Numbered from the stretch's first letter, positions 1-7,301 are shown. The stretch: DNA of 13,251 bases from Prevotella sp. CAG:755 (GCA_000431275.1 HF989158.1:1-13251), one strand, 5' to 3'. Numbers and translations are program-made. The notes: generated from the letters alone by a model not told the origin.

Positions 1-585
1 TCGCACCCCGCCCTGGCCGAAGCCTACTCGCCGATGACCATCCGCTTCTTCATCCTGCAAGCCCACTACCGCTCGACGGTCGACTTCTCGAACGAGGCGC
101 TCGCCGCAAGCCGCCGCGGATTCGAACGGCTCATGGAAGGCATGGCACAGCTCGGCCGCATCGAAGCCCGCCCCGACGGCGACGTGACCCTTGCCTGGGC
201 CGACGAGCTCCGCGACAAATGCTACGCCGCCATGGACGACGACTTCAACTCGCCCGTCGTCATCAGCCACCTCTTCGACGCCTGCCGCACGGTCAACCGC
301 GTGGCCGACGGCCACACCACCATCACGCCCGACGCCCTCGAAGCCCTGCGCGGCGTCTTCCGCACCTTCGTCGCCGACCTGCTCGGCCTGCGCACCGAAG
401 CCGAAGGCAACGCCAGCCGCGAAGAGGCCTTCGGACGCGCGGTCGACCTGCTGCTCGACGTGCGCCAGAGCTCGAAAGCCAATAAGGACTGGGCCACGAG
501 CGACAAGATCCGCAACGAACTGACAGCCCTCGGCTTCGAAATCAAGGACACAAAAGACGGGGCCACCTGGCGGCTGAACAAATAA
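1..585 (+). CDS. cysS: Cysteinyl-tRNA synthetase, C-terminal part (5' end outside window)
   Basis: Class I aminoacyl-tRNA synthetase that charges tRNA-Cys with cysteine in the cytoplasm. Only the last 194 codons are present; the frame is open from base 1, so the apparent ATG at 34 is internal (it is the Met of the conserved SPMTIRFFILQAHYRSTVDF stretch that follows the catalytic domain). The rest is the helical DALR-type anticodon-binding region and the C-terminal tail, with the typical ending in which a lysine-rich DKIRNELTALGFEIKDTKDG segment precedes the stop. The HIGH and KMSKS motifs would lie upstream and cannot be checked. Codon use is strongly GC-rich, like rpsP, which marks this end as core chromosome. 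The TAA stop lies about 15 bases before the rpsP promoter, so the two genes are neighbours but probably separate transcription units. The call is secure. Confidence 0.96.
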   Translation, partial: SHPALAEAYSPMTIRFFILQAHYRSTVDFSNEALAASRRGFERLMEGMAQLGRIEARPDGDVTLAWADELRDKCYAAMDDDFNSPVVISHLFDACRTVNRVADGHTTITPDALEALRGVFRTFVADLLGLRTEAEGNASREEAFGRAVDLLLDVRQSSKANKDWATSDKIRNELTALGFEIKDTKDGATWRLNK

Positions 586-599
586 ACACCCGGCGAAAG

Positions 600-631
600 T
601 TTGGCCAGTTGGCAGGAAATCCGTAACTTTG
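600..631 (+). promoter_or_regulatory. Bacteroidetes-type promoter for rpsP
   Basis: A TTTG (-33 element) at 600-603 and TAACTTTG (-7 element, consensus TAnnTTTG) at 624-631 are separated by 20 bases, matching the sigma-ABfr consensus. Transcription would start near 636-638, giving a leader of about 50 bases before the rpsP ATG at 688. Confidence 0.75.
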
Positions 632-687
632 CGCCGCCGCTACGGGATAGCGGCCAATTCAAACCTATTAACCACAAAAATTACAAA

Positions 688-1236
688 ATGGCAACTAAAA
701 TCAGACTGCAGCGCGGCGGCCGTAAGGGCTACGCCTTTTACAGCATCGTCATCGCTGACTCGAGAGCACCACGTGATGGTAGATTCACTGAGAAGATAGG
801 AACGTATAACCCGAATACGAACCCTGCCACCGTAGATTTGAATTTCGAACGCGCACTCTATTGGGTCGAGACCGGCGCACAGCCCACGGACACCGTGCGC
901 AACATCCTCTCGCGCGAAGGCGTGATGCTGATGAAGCACCTCCGCGGAGGCGTCAAGAAAGGCGCATTCGACGAAGCCGCCGCCAAAGCCAAGTTCGAGG
1001 CATGGAAAGCAGGCAAGACACAGGCCGCAGAAGCCATCGTAACAAAGACCGCCGAGGCCAAGAAAGCCGCTGCCGCCGCCCGACTTGAAGAGGAAAAAGC
1101 CATCAACGCCAAAATCGCAGAAAAGGTAGCCGAGAAGAAAGCCGCCGAAGCTGCCGCCAAAGCCGAAGCCGAGGCCGCCGCTGCTGCTGAGGCCGCAGGT
1201 GCCGACGCGCCCGCCGAGGCTCCCGCCGAAGCATAA
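688..1236 (+). CDS. rpsP: 30S ribosomal protein S16 with long Ala/Lys/Glu tail
   Basis: Small-subunit ribosomal protein that helps 16S rRNA fold during 30S assembly. The start is ATG 688, which begins [20 protein letters not shown], the classic S16 N-terminus; the frame is open further upstream, but that segment crosses the promoter and has no S16 similarity. Residues 1 to about 85 form the S16 domain ([17 protein letters not shown], then the [13 protein letters not shown] segment). The protein has 182 residues, about twice the bacterial core length. From about residue 110 the tail is almost wholly Ala, Lys and Glu, probably a long charged helix, and ends in an Ala/Pro-rich EAPAEA tract. Extended S16 tails occur in Bacteroidetes. 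A strong promoter lies upstream and a 16-bp hairpin follows 24 bases after the stop, so this looks monocistronic. Confidence 0.97.
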   Translation: MATKIRLQRGGRKGYAFYSIVIADSRAPRDGRFTEKIGTYNPNTNPATVDLNFERALYWVETGAQPTDTVRNILSREGVMLMKHLRGGVKKGAFDEAAAKAKFEAWKAGKTQAAEAIVTKTAEAKKAAAAARLEEEKAINAKIAEKVAEKKAAEAAAKAEAEAAAAAEAAGADAPAEAPAEA

Positions 1237-1259
1237 ACAGGCGACGCGACCATCCACAC

Positions 1260-1300
1260 ACAGGCCGGAACGCTCACACATGGCGAGCGTTCCGGCCTGT
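1260..1300 (+). terminator. Hairpin downstream of rpsP
   Basis: A perfect inverted repeat of 16 bp (arms 1260-1275 and 1285-1300, ACAGGCCGGAACGCTC and its complement) encloses a 9-base loop. It starts 24 bases after the rpsP stop. No U-tract follows, so it may end transcription weakly or protect the 3' end of the mRNA. From here to the regulator at 1562 (about 260 bases) no further gene is seen. Confidence 0.65.
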
Positions 1301-1561
1301 TCCGTATCCCCGGCGGCTCGCGCCCCGCAGGAGGCAGGAACGTTGCCCCTGTGCTCCGGCATCAGGCACAATGCCGAATCTGGCGGACGGGCGGCGGTTC
1401 CGTACGTGCCGGCCGCGCCGAGGGACACGCCTCACGACAAGAATCACGGCAGGCCCCGACATAGTCCCCATATTCTCCCAACAAGCGCAAAAAGGGGACG
1501 CCACCAAAGAGTTACTGGCCTGAAATACGTATATTCGCGAAGGAACTCAAAGAATGAGGAC

Positions 1562-2368
1562 ATGGCAGAAGTGGAAAACATCATCATCAAGGATACCCTC
1601 GAAGGACTGGGCACGGACGCTTACAGCAATTACCTTGCCCACGCCCTTTGCCTGGCTGGCCGCTGCAAACTGAAATACAACGGAAAGGAACGCGAGCTGC
1701 AAGCGGGCGACCTGATGATTGTCCGCAAGGGGAAGCTGGTGGAAAGCATCCTCCCGGCGGCCGATTTCCGGGTAAAGGTCATATACGTCACCTCAGAGTT
1801 TGTCGTACTCTCCACGCCGCTCAGCAACTACGGCATGAAAGGCCAACTCGCCCTGTTCCTCAATCCCATCATGAAACTGGATGCCGGACAACGGGAACTG
1901 TGCCGCAAGGATTCCGAGATGGTGGAATCAAGACTGGCGCAGACCGGCCACCACTTCCGCCGCGACCTGCTGATAGCCTCCATTCAGATGCTCATCATCG
2001 ACTTCTTCGATTTCCATTCCCACCTCTACGGAGTGGACAACATCCCGCTGCCAAGCGCCGCCATCATGAGCCGTTTCCTCAACATGCTGGAAAACGGGAC
2101 GTTCCGCGAGCACCGTGAGGTCAACTGGTACGCCGACAAGCTGTGCGTCACGCCCAACTACCTGTCCGAAATATCCCGGAAGATAAGCGGCTACGCCGCC
2201 AACTACTGGATAAGCCGCTACACCGTCCTCGACATTTCCCGCCTGCTGCGCGACAGGTCCCTGACGTTCGCCCGCATTTCCGACATGTTCGGCTTCTCGT
2301 CGCCGGCCTATTTCAGCCGCTACGTGCAACAGCATCTGGGAGTAAGCCCGACAGCGTTCCGGGGCTGA
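1562..2368 (+). CDS. AraC/XylS-family transcriptional regulator
   Basis: DNA-binding regulator of 268 residues. The N-terminal half (about 1-160) is a cupin-like sensor: a short beta-rich stretch with the AGDLMIVRKG turn (residues 48-57), then helices. The C-terminal AraC domain (about 165-268) carries two helix-turn-helix motifs: the first around YADKLCVTPNYLSEISRKIS (190-209), the second around FARISDMFGFSSPAYFSRYV (236-255), ending in the signature HLGVSPTAFRG. ATG 1562 is chosen because it gives a family-typical length; the frame runs open to 1199 but that part overlaps the rpsP end and its hairpin. A weak promoter-like TATATTCG lies at 1530-1537. It shares its layout, including an NYGMKG / NYGIGG segment after the sensor, with the second regulator at 6010, and each sits near an aldo/keto reductase, so it probably controls the reductase at 3052. 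The ligand is unknown. Confidence 0.9.
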   Translation: MAEVENIIIKDTLEGLGTDAYSNYLAHALCLAGRCKLKYNGKERELQAGDLMIVRKGKLVESILPAADFRVKVIYVTSEFVVLSTPLSNYGMKGQLALFLNPIMKLDAGQRELCRKDSEMVESRLAQTGHHFRRDLLIASIQMLIIDFFDFHSHLYGVDNIPLPSAAIMSRFLNMLENGTFREHREVNWYADKLCVTPNYLSEISRKISGYAANYWISRYTVLDISRLLRDRSLTFARISDMFGFSSPAYFSRYVQQHLGVSPTAFRG

Positions 2369-2424
2369 TATTCTTTCCCTTGTCAAGTAGCCATAACGCC
2401 TATAAAGGAAGAGACTGACATTAA

Positions 2425-2523
2425 ATAGGCGGACCGAACGACCCGAATTATGTGCTTCTTCACTTCGTTGGTAAGGAAGCCACTTTCTGGATTAACGGCG
2501 AATTTTCTCACTCCGACATCTGA
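2425..2523 (+). pseudogene. Short 3' remnant of an unidentified gene
   Basis: The frame from 2425 reads about 32 codons of ordinary protein sequence (IGGPNDPNYVLLHFVGKEAT, then FWINGEFSHSDI) to a TGA at 2521-2523. A stop (TAA 2422-2424) lies immediately upstream and there is no start codon, so this is likely the tail of a gene whose front has been lost. The 'NDPNYVLL..' strand followed by 'FWINGEF' resembles the C-terminal strands of small flavin- or PNPOx-like proteins, but this is too short to name. It ends 5 bases before the next broken frame (ATG 2529), which suggests the two were once adjacent genes in one operon. Confidence 0.4.
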
Positions 2524-2528
2524 TATTC

Positions 2529-2824
2529 ATGGAACTATCAGATTGGTTCAAAGGGTTTTTCAGCTGGCGAATGGATTGCCGGGAGTAAAAGGTGAGGTCG
2601 TGGAAAAAGGCAAAGTCTATTATCTCACCTTCTTGGAATGTACTTGCCATTTGTGCAAGAAAGGATATGTCACAACGCCTTTACTCTGTGAATGCTCCCG
2701 TCAGAGTGTTCCCTACTCTTTGCAAAGCCTTTGGAAAGGGCGGGATTTTCAGGTGGAACCCTGCCATTCCATTTTGCAAGGCGAACAGGATTGCAGAATG
2801 AGGATTGAAGTAGTTTCGGGCTGA
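2529..2824 (+). pseudogene. Broken gene for a small cysteine-rich protein (internal deletion or frameshift)
   Basis: ATG 2529 opens MELSDWFKGF, a plausible natural N-terminus, but this frame ends at TAA 2586-2588. Coding-quality sequence continues in a different frame from about 2550 to TGA 2822-2824: FQLANGLPGVKGEVVEKGKV, then TFLECTCHLCKKG, LLCECSRQSV and ILQGEQDCRMRIEV. The Cys pattern (CTCHLC, then CEC, then a late Cys) looks like a domain of the V4R / ATC-hydrolase kind, possibly metal- or redox-sensing; the family name is uncertain. Its normal partner sequence between the N-terminal motif and the Cys-rich part appears to be missing, so the gene has most likely lost an internal segment. 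An alternative ATG at 2450 keeps the second frame open but would begin inside the upstream remnant, so it is not a convincing start. Confidence 0.5.
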
Positions 2825-3012
2825 CCGGTGCCGTCCGCTTCTATAAGAAAACAGATAAAAGCCAAGTTCGAGGGGAGGTTTGTTAACATATACCCTCATT
2901 ATCCCCGACAACACCACTTCCGCCCCGACAACCGCCGTCCGGAGCCTGGACAATCCGTAAAAAAGGCACAAGCATCCGTAATCCGTGTAGGAAAGGACCC
3001 GATATTACGCCG

Positions 3013-3020
3013 TACCTTTG
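3013..3020 (+). promoter_or_regulatory. Candidate -7 promoter element for the forward aldo/keto reductase
   Basis: TACCTTTG fits TAnnTTTG and lies 31 bases before ATG 3052, a suitable distance. No good TTTG is seen 19-21 bases upstream, which would fit an activator-dependent promoter, for example one needing the AraC protein at 1562. Confidence 0.4.
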
Positions 3021-3051
3021 TCCGTATAGAAAACCAATTAAGCAAAACGAT

Positions 3052-3897
3052 ATGCAGACCATCAAACTGACAAACGGCGTGGAAATGCCGTTATTGGGCT
3101 ACGGGGTGTTCAAGGTCGCCCCGCAGGAATGCGAACGGTGCGTCAGCGATGCCCTGAGCGTGGGCTATCGCCTGATTGACACGGCGCAGGCCTACTTCAA
3201 CGAAGAGGGAGTAGGAAACGCCGTCAGCAAGAGCGGGATTCCCCGACAGGACATCTTCCTGGTGACGAAAGTATGGATTTCGAATGCCGGCGAGGAGAAA
3301 GCGGCGGCAAGCATCGACGAGAGCCTGCGCAAGCTCCGGACCGACTACATCGACCTGCTGCTCATCCATCAGGCATACGGCGACGTGTTCGGCTCATGGA
3401 GGGCGATGGAGAAAGCCTACCGCACGGGCAAGGTGCGCGCCATCGGAGTAAGCAACTTCCAGGCAGGACGTTTCTTCGACTTCGCCCACTATGTGGACAT
3501 CAAGCCGATGGTGAACCAGCTGCAATGCAATCCGCTCGTCCAGCAACAGGGCATCGGGCCGGTTCTTGCGGAGCACGGCACGAAGATGATGGCATGGGGG
3601 CCGCTCGGCGGCGAGGGTGCCGAAGGCGTGGTCAAGGACGAACTGCTCGCCTCCATCGGCAAAGGCTACGGGAAGACCGCCGCACAGGTGGCACTGCGCT
3701 GGCTCACGCAGCGGGGCATCGTCGCCATCCCCAAGAGCACGCATGTGGAGCGTATGCGGCAGAATCTGGACATCTTCGACTTCACGCTAACCGACGAGGA
3801 GATGAAACGTATCGCCACGCTCAACCGCCACGACGCGGGGACGGTCAGCTTCGGCGACCCGCAGTTCGTGAAGTTCCTGATTGAGACCTACGGGTAA
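3052..3897 (+). CDS. Aldo/keto reductase (2,5-diketo-D-gluconate reductase type)
   Basis: Cytosolic NADPH-dependent oxidoreductase that reduces aldehydes or ketones to alcohols; 281 residues, a normal length for the (beta/alpha)8 family. It starts MQTIKLTNGVEMPLLGYGVF. The full catalytic tetrad is visible: Asp43 and Tyr48 in [18 protein letters not shown], Lys73 in LVTKVW, His106 in LLLIHQ. Later family marks are RAIGVSNF, the VNQLQCNP strand, WGPLGGEG, and the cofactor-binding end IPKSTHVERMRQNLDIFDF. The physiological substrate cannot be told from sequence. It is very close to the reductase at 4635-5477 (the first 107 residues differ at only a small fraction of positions), so the two are duplicates. 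It lies downstream of an AraC regulator and two gene remnants, and is followed directly by a hairpin terminator. Confidence 0.93.
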   Translation: MQTIKLTNGVEMPLLGYGVFKVAPQECERCVSDALSVGYRLIDTAQAYFNEEGVGNAVSKSGIPRQDIFLVTKVWISNAGEEKAAASIDESLRKLRTDYIDLLLIHQAYGDVFGSWRAMEKAYRTGKVRAIGVSNFQAGRFFDFAHYVDIKPMVNQLQCNPLVQQQGIGPVLAEHGTKMMAWGPLGGEGAEGVVKDELLASIGKGYGKTAAQVALRWLTQRGIVAIPKSTHVERMRQNLDIFDFTLTDEEMKRIATLNRHDAGTVSFGDPQFVKFLIETYG

Positions 3898-3904
3898 AGA
3901 AAAG

Positions 3905-3949
3905 CAAGAACTCCCGCAGCGCAGAGAATCCCGTTGCGGGAGTTTCTTG
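3905..3949 (+). terminator. Terminator of the forward aldo/keto reductase
   Basis: An inverted repeat begins 7 bases after the stop: ACTCCCGCA (3910-3918) pairs perfectly with TGCGGGAGT (3935-3943), and the outer arms CAAGA / TCTTG extend it with a small bulge. T-rich sequence runs on through 3960. The segment from here to 4043 holds nothing recognisable. Confidence 0.7.
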
Positions 3950-4043
3950 TATAGACTTTTATTTGAGTTTCCGAATTACCCGGCACGGATTCCCCACCGC
4001 TATTTTTTTAGGAGATGCTTTTCCTATCGTGTGTGTCAGGCCA

Positions 4044-4379
4044 TCACAGCCTTGCTCCCCAAACCATCTTCTCCACATCCTCCAGCGTGGCGTTGAAGAA
4101 GCGCTTCTCCTTGTTGATCGAGCGCATCTGCCGCATCTCCCCGTCGGTCAGCTGGAAGTCGAAAATCTAGATGTTCTCCCTGATGTAGTCGGGATTCGAA
4201 GCGCCGGGGATGACGGAGAAACCCTCCTGGATGTGCCAGCGCAGGATGACCTGTGCCGGGGTCTTGCCGTGGGCTTCGGCTATCTGCTTTATCACGGGGT
4301 CACGCAGCAGCGCACCGTTGCTCATCACGCCGCCCAACGGGAACCAGCATTCCACCTGGATGCCCTCCGCAGCGGCCTG
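4044..4379 (-). pseudogene. Aldo/keto reductase remnant: truncated and cut by a stop codon
   Basis: Reverse-strand sequence from about 4379 down to a TGA at 4046-4044 encodes the C-terminal 40% of an aldo/keto reductase: QAAAEGIQVECWFPLGGVM, then IAEAHGKTPAQVILRWHIQE, SVIPGASNPDYIRENI, a TAG codon at 4169-4167, and in the same frame IFDFQLTDGEMRQMRSINKE to VEKMVWGARL. Intact relatives read through this point with a NLDIFDF-like segment, so the TAG is a single in-frame nonsense change, probably from a Lys or similar codon. The N-terminal part with Asp, Tyr, Lys and His of the active site is absent; a TAA at 4388-4386 and unrelated sequence lie upstream. The sequence differs clearly from the two intact reductases nearby, so it is an older family member and not a fragment of either. 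Confidence 0.85.
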
Positions 4380-4456
4380 CCCCCCTTATTGCAGCCTTGA
4401 CTCCTGCTGACGGACAGGCCAGTCCTGGGCTGTTGTCATACGCCTTAGGGAAATGC

Positions 4457-4501
4457 AGACAGGAAATGAGGCGCCTCTCTGCTGCACCTCATTTCCTGTC
4501 T
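4457..4501. repeat. 15-bp perfect inverted repeat
   Basis: AGACAGGAAATGAGG (4457-4471) pairs with its complement at 4487-4501 across a 15-base loop. It lies in a stretch (4380-4634) without a gene, just where similarity to the broken reductase ends. It has no T-run on either side that would make it a clear terminator. It could be the end of a small mobile or palindromic element, or a transcript-end hairpin. Confidence 0.6.
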
Positions 4502-4598
4502 CACTAAAAGCAAAAGCCTTGATCAAAGCGCACCACATCGGCGCGCCTGTGGCGGTTGACGCAACCTGCCATCACCAGCCCCGCTGGCACAATGAGGC

Positions 4599-4617
4599 AA
4601 TGGCCGTGCCGGCCATT
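4599..4617 (-). terminator. Possible terminator hairpin for the reverse aldo/keto reductase
   Basis: AATGGCC and GGCCATT flank a 5-base loop, 17 bases beyond the stop of the reverse reductase. The stem is only 7 bp and no U-tract follows on the reverse strand, so the call is weak. Confidence 0.35.
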
Positions 4618-4634
4618 TGGCCCTGGGCATCACC

Positions 4635-5477
4635 TTACTTCCCCAGCCTCGTCAGCCACTTTACCGTGTCGGGGGCATAGTGTGAGAAGAACAGGCTCTC
4701 GCCCTTGTCCAGCCTGCCAATGGCGTCCATGTCCTCGGCGGAAAGGGAGAAGTCGAACACATCGAAGTTCTGCACCATGCGTTCCTTGTGCGTGGACTTC
4801 GGAATGACCACCACACCGCGCTGGATGAGGAAACGCAGGGCGGTCTGAGCCACGGACTTGCCGTATTTCTCGCCGATGGCTTTCAACACGGGGTTAGTGA
4901 AGAAGTCGTTGCGTCCTTCTGCGAACGGCCCCCACGACATGATTTGCGCGCCGTACTCCTTCATGATTTCCTGCGGCTGGCGTTGCTGGTTGAACACGTG
5001 CGTCTCCACTTGGTTCACCATCGGCTTGATGCCGCAGAACTCGGCGAGATCGATGAAGCGGTCGGGATAGAAGTTCGACACGCCGATGGCGCGGAGCTTG
5101 CCTGCCCTGTACGCTTCCTCCATGGCGCGGTAGGTGCCGTAGTAGTCGTTGAACGGCTGGTGGATGAGCAGCAGGTCGATGTAGTCAGTCTGGAGCTTGC
5201 GCAGGCTCTCGTCGATGGAAACCTTTGCCTTCTCATACCCGGCGTTGGATATCCACACCTTTGTCACAAGGAACAGTTCCCCGCGCGGGATGCCGCTTTT
5301 CTTCACCGCACGGCCCACGCCTTCCTCGTTGAAGTAAGCCTGCGCCGTGTCTATCATCCGGTAGCCCACGCTCAGGGCATCCGTTACGCAGCGCTCACAC
5401 TCCCCGGGAGTCACCTGATACACGCCATAACCTAAAACCGGCATTTCCACACCGTTTGATAATTTTACTGTCTGCAT
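4635..5477 (-). CDS. Aldo/keto reductase (2,5-diketo-D-gluconate reductase type), second copy
   Basis: NADPH-dependent cytosolic reductase of 280 residues, paralogous to the one at 3052. It begins [20 protein letters not shown] and keeps the same tetrad at the same positions: Asp43, Tyr48, Lys73, His106. Other family marks are [33 protein letters not shown] and the cofactor-loop end [20 protein letters not shown]. The two copies are nearly identical through residue 107 and diverge more afterwards, where the substrate loops lie, which would suit enzymes with different substrates. It is divergent from the AraC gene at 6010; the shared upstream region (5478-6009) contains the palindromic repeats. 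No clear -7/-33 pair is seen for it. Confidence 0.93.
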   Translation of the reverse strand: MQTVKLSNGVEMPVLGYGVYQVTPGECERCVTDALSVGYRMIDTAQAYFNEEGVGRAVKKSGIPRGELFLVTKVWISNAGYEKAKVSIDESLRKLQTDYIDLLLIHQPFNDYYGTYRAMEEAYRAGKLRAIGVSNFYPDRFIDLAEFCGIKPMVNQVETHVFNQQRQPQEIMKEYGAQIMSWGPFAEGRNDFFTNPVLKAIGEKYGKSVAQTALRFLIQRGVVVIPKSTHKERMVQNFDVFDFSLSAEDMDAIGRLDKGESLFFSHYAPDTVKWLTRLGK

Positions 5478-5577
5478 GATTCTTTGTTTTTATCGGGTTG
5501 TTACTACTTGATGTATTCCTGTCTGCCTCGGGCACTTGCTTCAATCCATCGTTCCCGCATATTCCCGCCTGCCACCC

Positions 5578-5799
5578 GGGCGACATGAATGTCGCCCCTA
5601 CGATTGACAAACCGCCGCCTGGGAAACGTAGGGGCGCCACTTGTGACGCCCGCCAACCGATTGGGCGGAACCAAACCGCCGCCCGGGAGACGTAGGGGCG
5701 CCACTTGTGACGCCCGTAGACCGATTGTGACGCCCGCCAACCGATTGGCGGAACCAAACCACCGCCCGGGAAACGTAGGGGCGCCACTTGTGACGCCCG
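5578..5799. repeat. Cluster of GC-rich palindromic repeats (REP-like)
   Basis: Three direct copies of a 27-base core beginning ACGTAGGGG start at 5626, 5690 and 5773. Each contains GGGCGCCACTTGTGACGCCC, an almost perfect palindrome (9-base arms, TT loop) with one C-A mismatch kept in all three. The units are joined by a common linker (CCAACCGATTGG...AACCAAACC...CCGCCCGGGA), so copies 2 and 3 form tandem units of 64 and 63 bp (5653-5716, 5737-5799), with a 20-base partial duplication (5717-5736) between them. A related but inverted copy lies at 5578-5602: GGGCGACAT-GA-ATGTCGCCC followed by CTACG, here a perfect palindrome. Reading frames through this region are repeat artefacts. Such elements are scattered through many genomes and are usually non-coding. 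Confidence 0.85.
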
Positions 5800-5973
5800 T
5801 AGACGGATTAGCGGAACGGCACGTCCAAACTGCCGCGCCGAGGTGAGCCGTAAAACGATATGCGCTCTGCTCTTTGTCCGTTCCGTTACTGCTCACGGTG
5901 CAAAGTTACGCCGCTTTCGCGCCCTTCTTATTTCACAAAAGGCTTCTATTGTTTCACCAAAAGCACAAATCTT

Positions 5974-6005
5974 TTTGCACGATACGGATAATCGCAATAA
6001 TTTTG
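5974..6005 (+). promoter_or_regulatory. Strong promoter-like sequence overlapping the start of the second AraC gene
   Basis: TTTG at 5974-5977 and TAATTTTG at 5998-6005 are separated by 20 bases, an excellent match to the Bacteroidetes consensus. The -7 element ends only 4 bases before the ATG at 6010, so the transcript would start at or next to the start codon. Confidence 0.65.
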
Positions 6006-6009
6006 CGGT

Positions 6010-6837
6010 ATGGCAAAGGAGAAAGAACTGGAAATCGTATATTCCACACGGTTCCAACTGATAGGTTCGGTGAAACTGAAAGGCTGGTGCGTCCACATGG
6101 TGTGCCTGCAAGGAGAAGGCTTCTTTACTTACGACGGCCGTCCGTTTCACATGAAGAAGCATGACGCTGTGGTCATCAATGCGCCCCAGCAAGTGCATAT
6201 AACCGGTCAGAGTGAAGATTTGGAAGTGGAAGTCCTGACGGCTCCGCTTGACTTCCTCTCCAACCAGCTTCCGGCAAACAATTATGGCATAGGAGGGGGC
6301 ATCAGCCTGTACGACAACCCAATCATCCCCTTGTCAGAAGAGGACGCGGAGCGACTGGTGCGCGACATACACAACATCCGCGACCGCATCGCCGACACCG
6401 GCCATCTGTTTTACCGCGAGCTGATAGGCGGGCTGGCCCTCCCGCTGATTTACGACCTGTTTTATTTCCACGCCAAGAACCACACCCCGATATTCGCCAC
6501 GGACAGGAGCATGTATGTCGTAAAGGAACTGATGGCGTTGCTGGAAAGCGGACGCAGCAAGAAATACCGGGAAGTGGCTTATTATGCTGAACAACTGAAC
6601 GTGACCGTCAAGTACCTCTCCAACACCGTAAAGCGGCAGACGGGCAAGAGCGTCACTTTTTACATCGACCGTTACACCGTTCCGATGATAAGGGAGTATC
6701 TCGAAAACCCGACGCTCTCTATCGCTCAGATTGCAGAGGAAATGAACTTCACTACACTCTCCTATTTCAGCCGTTATGTGACCAGGCATCTCGGAATGTC
6801 GCCGAGGGCTTACAGGGAGTCACTGGCGCCGAAATAA
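6010..6837 (+). CDS. AraC/XylS-family transcriptional regulator, second copy
   Basis: DNA-binding regulator of 275 residues. The sensor half (about 1-150) shows cupin-like features: YDGRPFHMKKHDAVVINAP (41-59), then NNYGIGGGISLYDNPIIPL (90-108), which matches the NYGMKG...LNPIMKL segment of the regulator at 1562. The C-terminal AraC domain (about 170-270) has a first helix-turn-helix at about 190-210 (YYAEQLNVTVKYLSNTVKRQ) and a second at about 238-262, ending in HLGMSPRAYRE. The start at 6010 gives a family-typical length, but the strong promoter directly upstream would leave almost no leader; the next in-frame Met (residue 30) would remove part of the sensor. It is divergent from the reductase at 4635-5477 and is its likely regulator. 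Confidence 0.9.
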   Translation: MAKEKELEIVYSTRFQLIGSVKLKGWCVHMVCLQGEGFFTYDGRPFHMKKHDAVVINAPQQVHITGQSEDLEVEVLTAPLDFLSNQLPANNYGIGGGISLYDNPIIPLSEEDAERLVRDIHNIRDRIADTGHLFYRELIGGLALPLIYDLFYFHAKNHTPIFATDRSMYVVKELMALLESGRSKKYREVAYYAEQLNVTVKYLSNTVKRQTGKSVTFYIDRYTVPMIREYLENPTLSIAQIAEEMNFTTLSYFSRYVTRHLGMSPRAYRESLAPK

Positions 6838-7101
6838 TCGTGCCGACGTCACAAAAGGAGGTATCGTGCGCTTTGACTCAGCCGTACCGCATAAAATGGT
6901 CATCACAATAGTGAATGAATTTATTGGGGAACTCGATACGGGAGATTGAACAAGCTGGGAATATAAAATAAAGCACAGTGAATCTACATCACAATGAAAA
7001 CGAACTACGGCCTTGAAAGGACGTAAACTACCAGCATCCATAAGAATTAAGCACGAAGGAACAAGCATGCCTAACTAAAAACGGCGTATGGAGCGAATGC
7101 C

Positions 7102-7257
7102 GTGCATGATGCACATCTGCTCAGAATCTCTGTCGAAGGCATTGCCTGTGACTCGAGACTCGCAATAGAAACCTCGCCCGACAGCTTCCACTCCCGGCCT
7201 GAAATATCAGACACGTATGGACTCATCAAGAAATGCGTCACAATTTCCAAGGACTAA
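7102..7257 (+). pseudogene. Short unidentified reading frame, possible gene remnant
   Basis: The frame is open from 7075 to TAA 7255-7257; a GTG at 7102 could start a 51-residue peptide (VHDAHLLRISVEGIACDSRL...). Composition looks protein-like, but it has no ATG, no ribosome-binding region and no recognised family. It may be the tail of a gene lost when the downstream operon was inserted, or chance. Confidence 0.2.
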
Positions 7258-7301
7258 TTTCATTTGTTGAGAAAATGATAGTATTGACTGCTATCTTTCT
7301 A

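Noticed and set aside
601..687. Upstream extension of rpsP
   Set aside because: The frame is open but contains the promoter, and S16 proteins begin at the [13 protein letters not shown] start found at 688.
640..1428. Reverse-strand frame of 262 codons across rpsP
   Set aside because: It is an antisense shadow of the Ala/Lys-rich S16 tail; its Gly/Phe/Cys-rich translation has no family features.
1199..1561. Longer start for the first AraC regulator
   Set aside because: The open frame overlaps the rpsP end and the hairpin; the extra residues are low-complexity and unlike AraC proteins.
5578..5799. CRISPR array
   Set aside because: Repeats are GC-rich palindromes with a shared linker instead of unique spacers, unit lengths vary, one copy is inverted, and no cas gene is near.
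5395..5896. Reverse-strand repeat-containing proteins of about 130 residues
   Set aside because: They are translations of the palindromic repeats (recurring APLRFPGGGL-like runs) and have no domain or start context.
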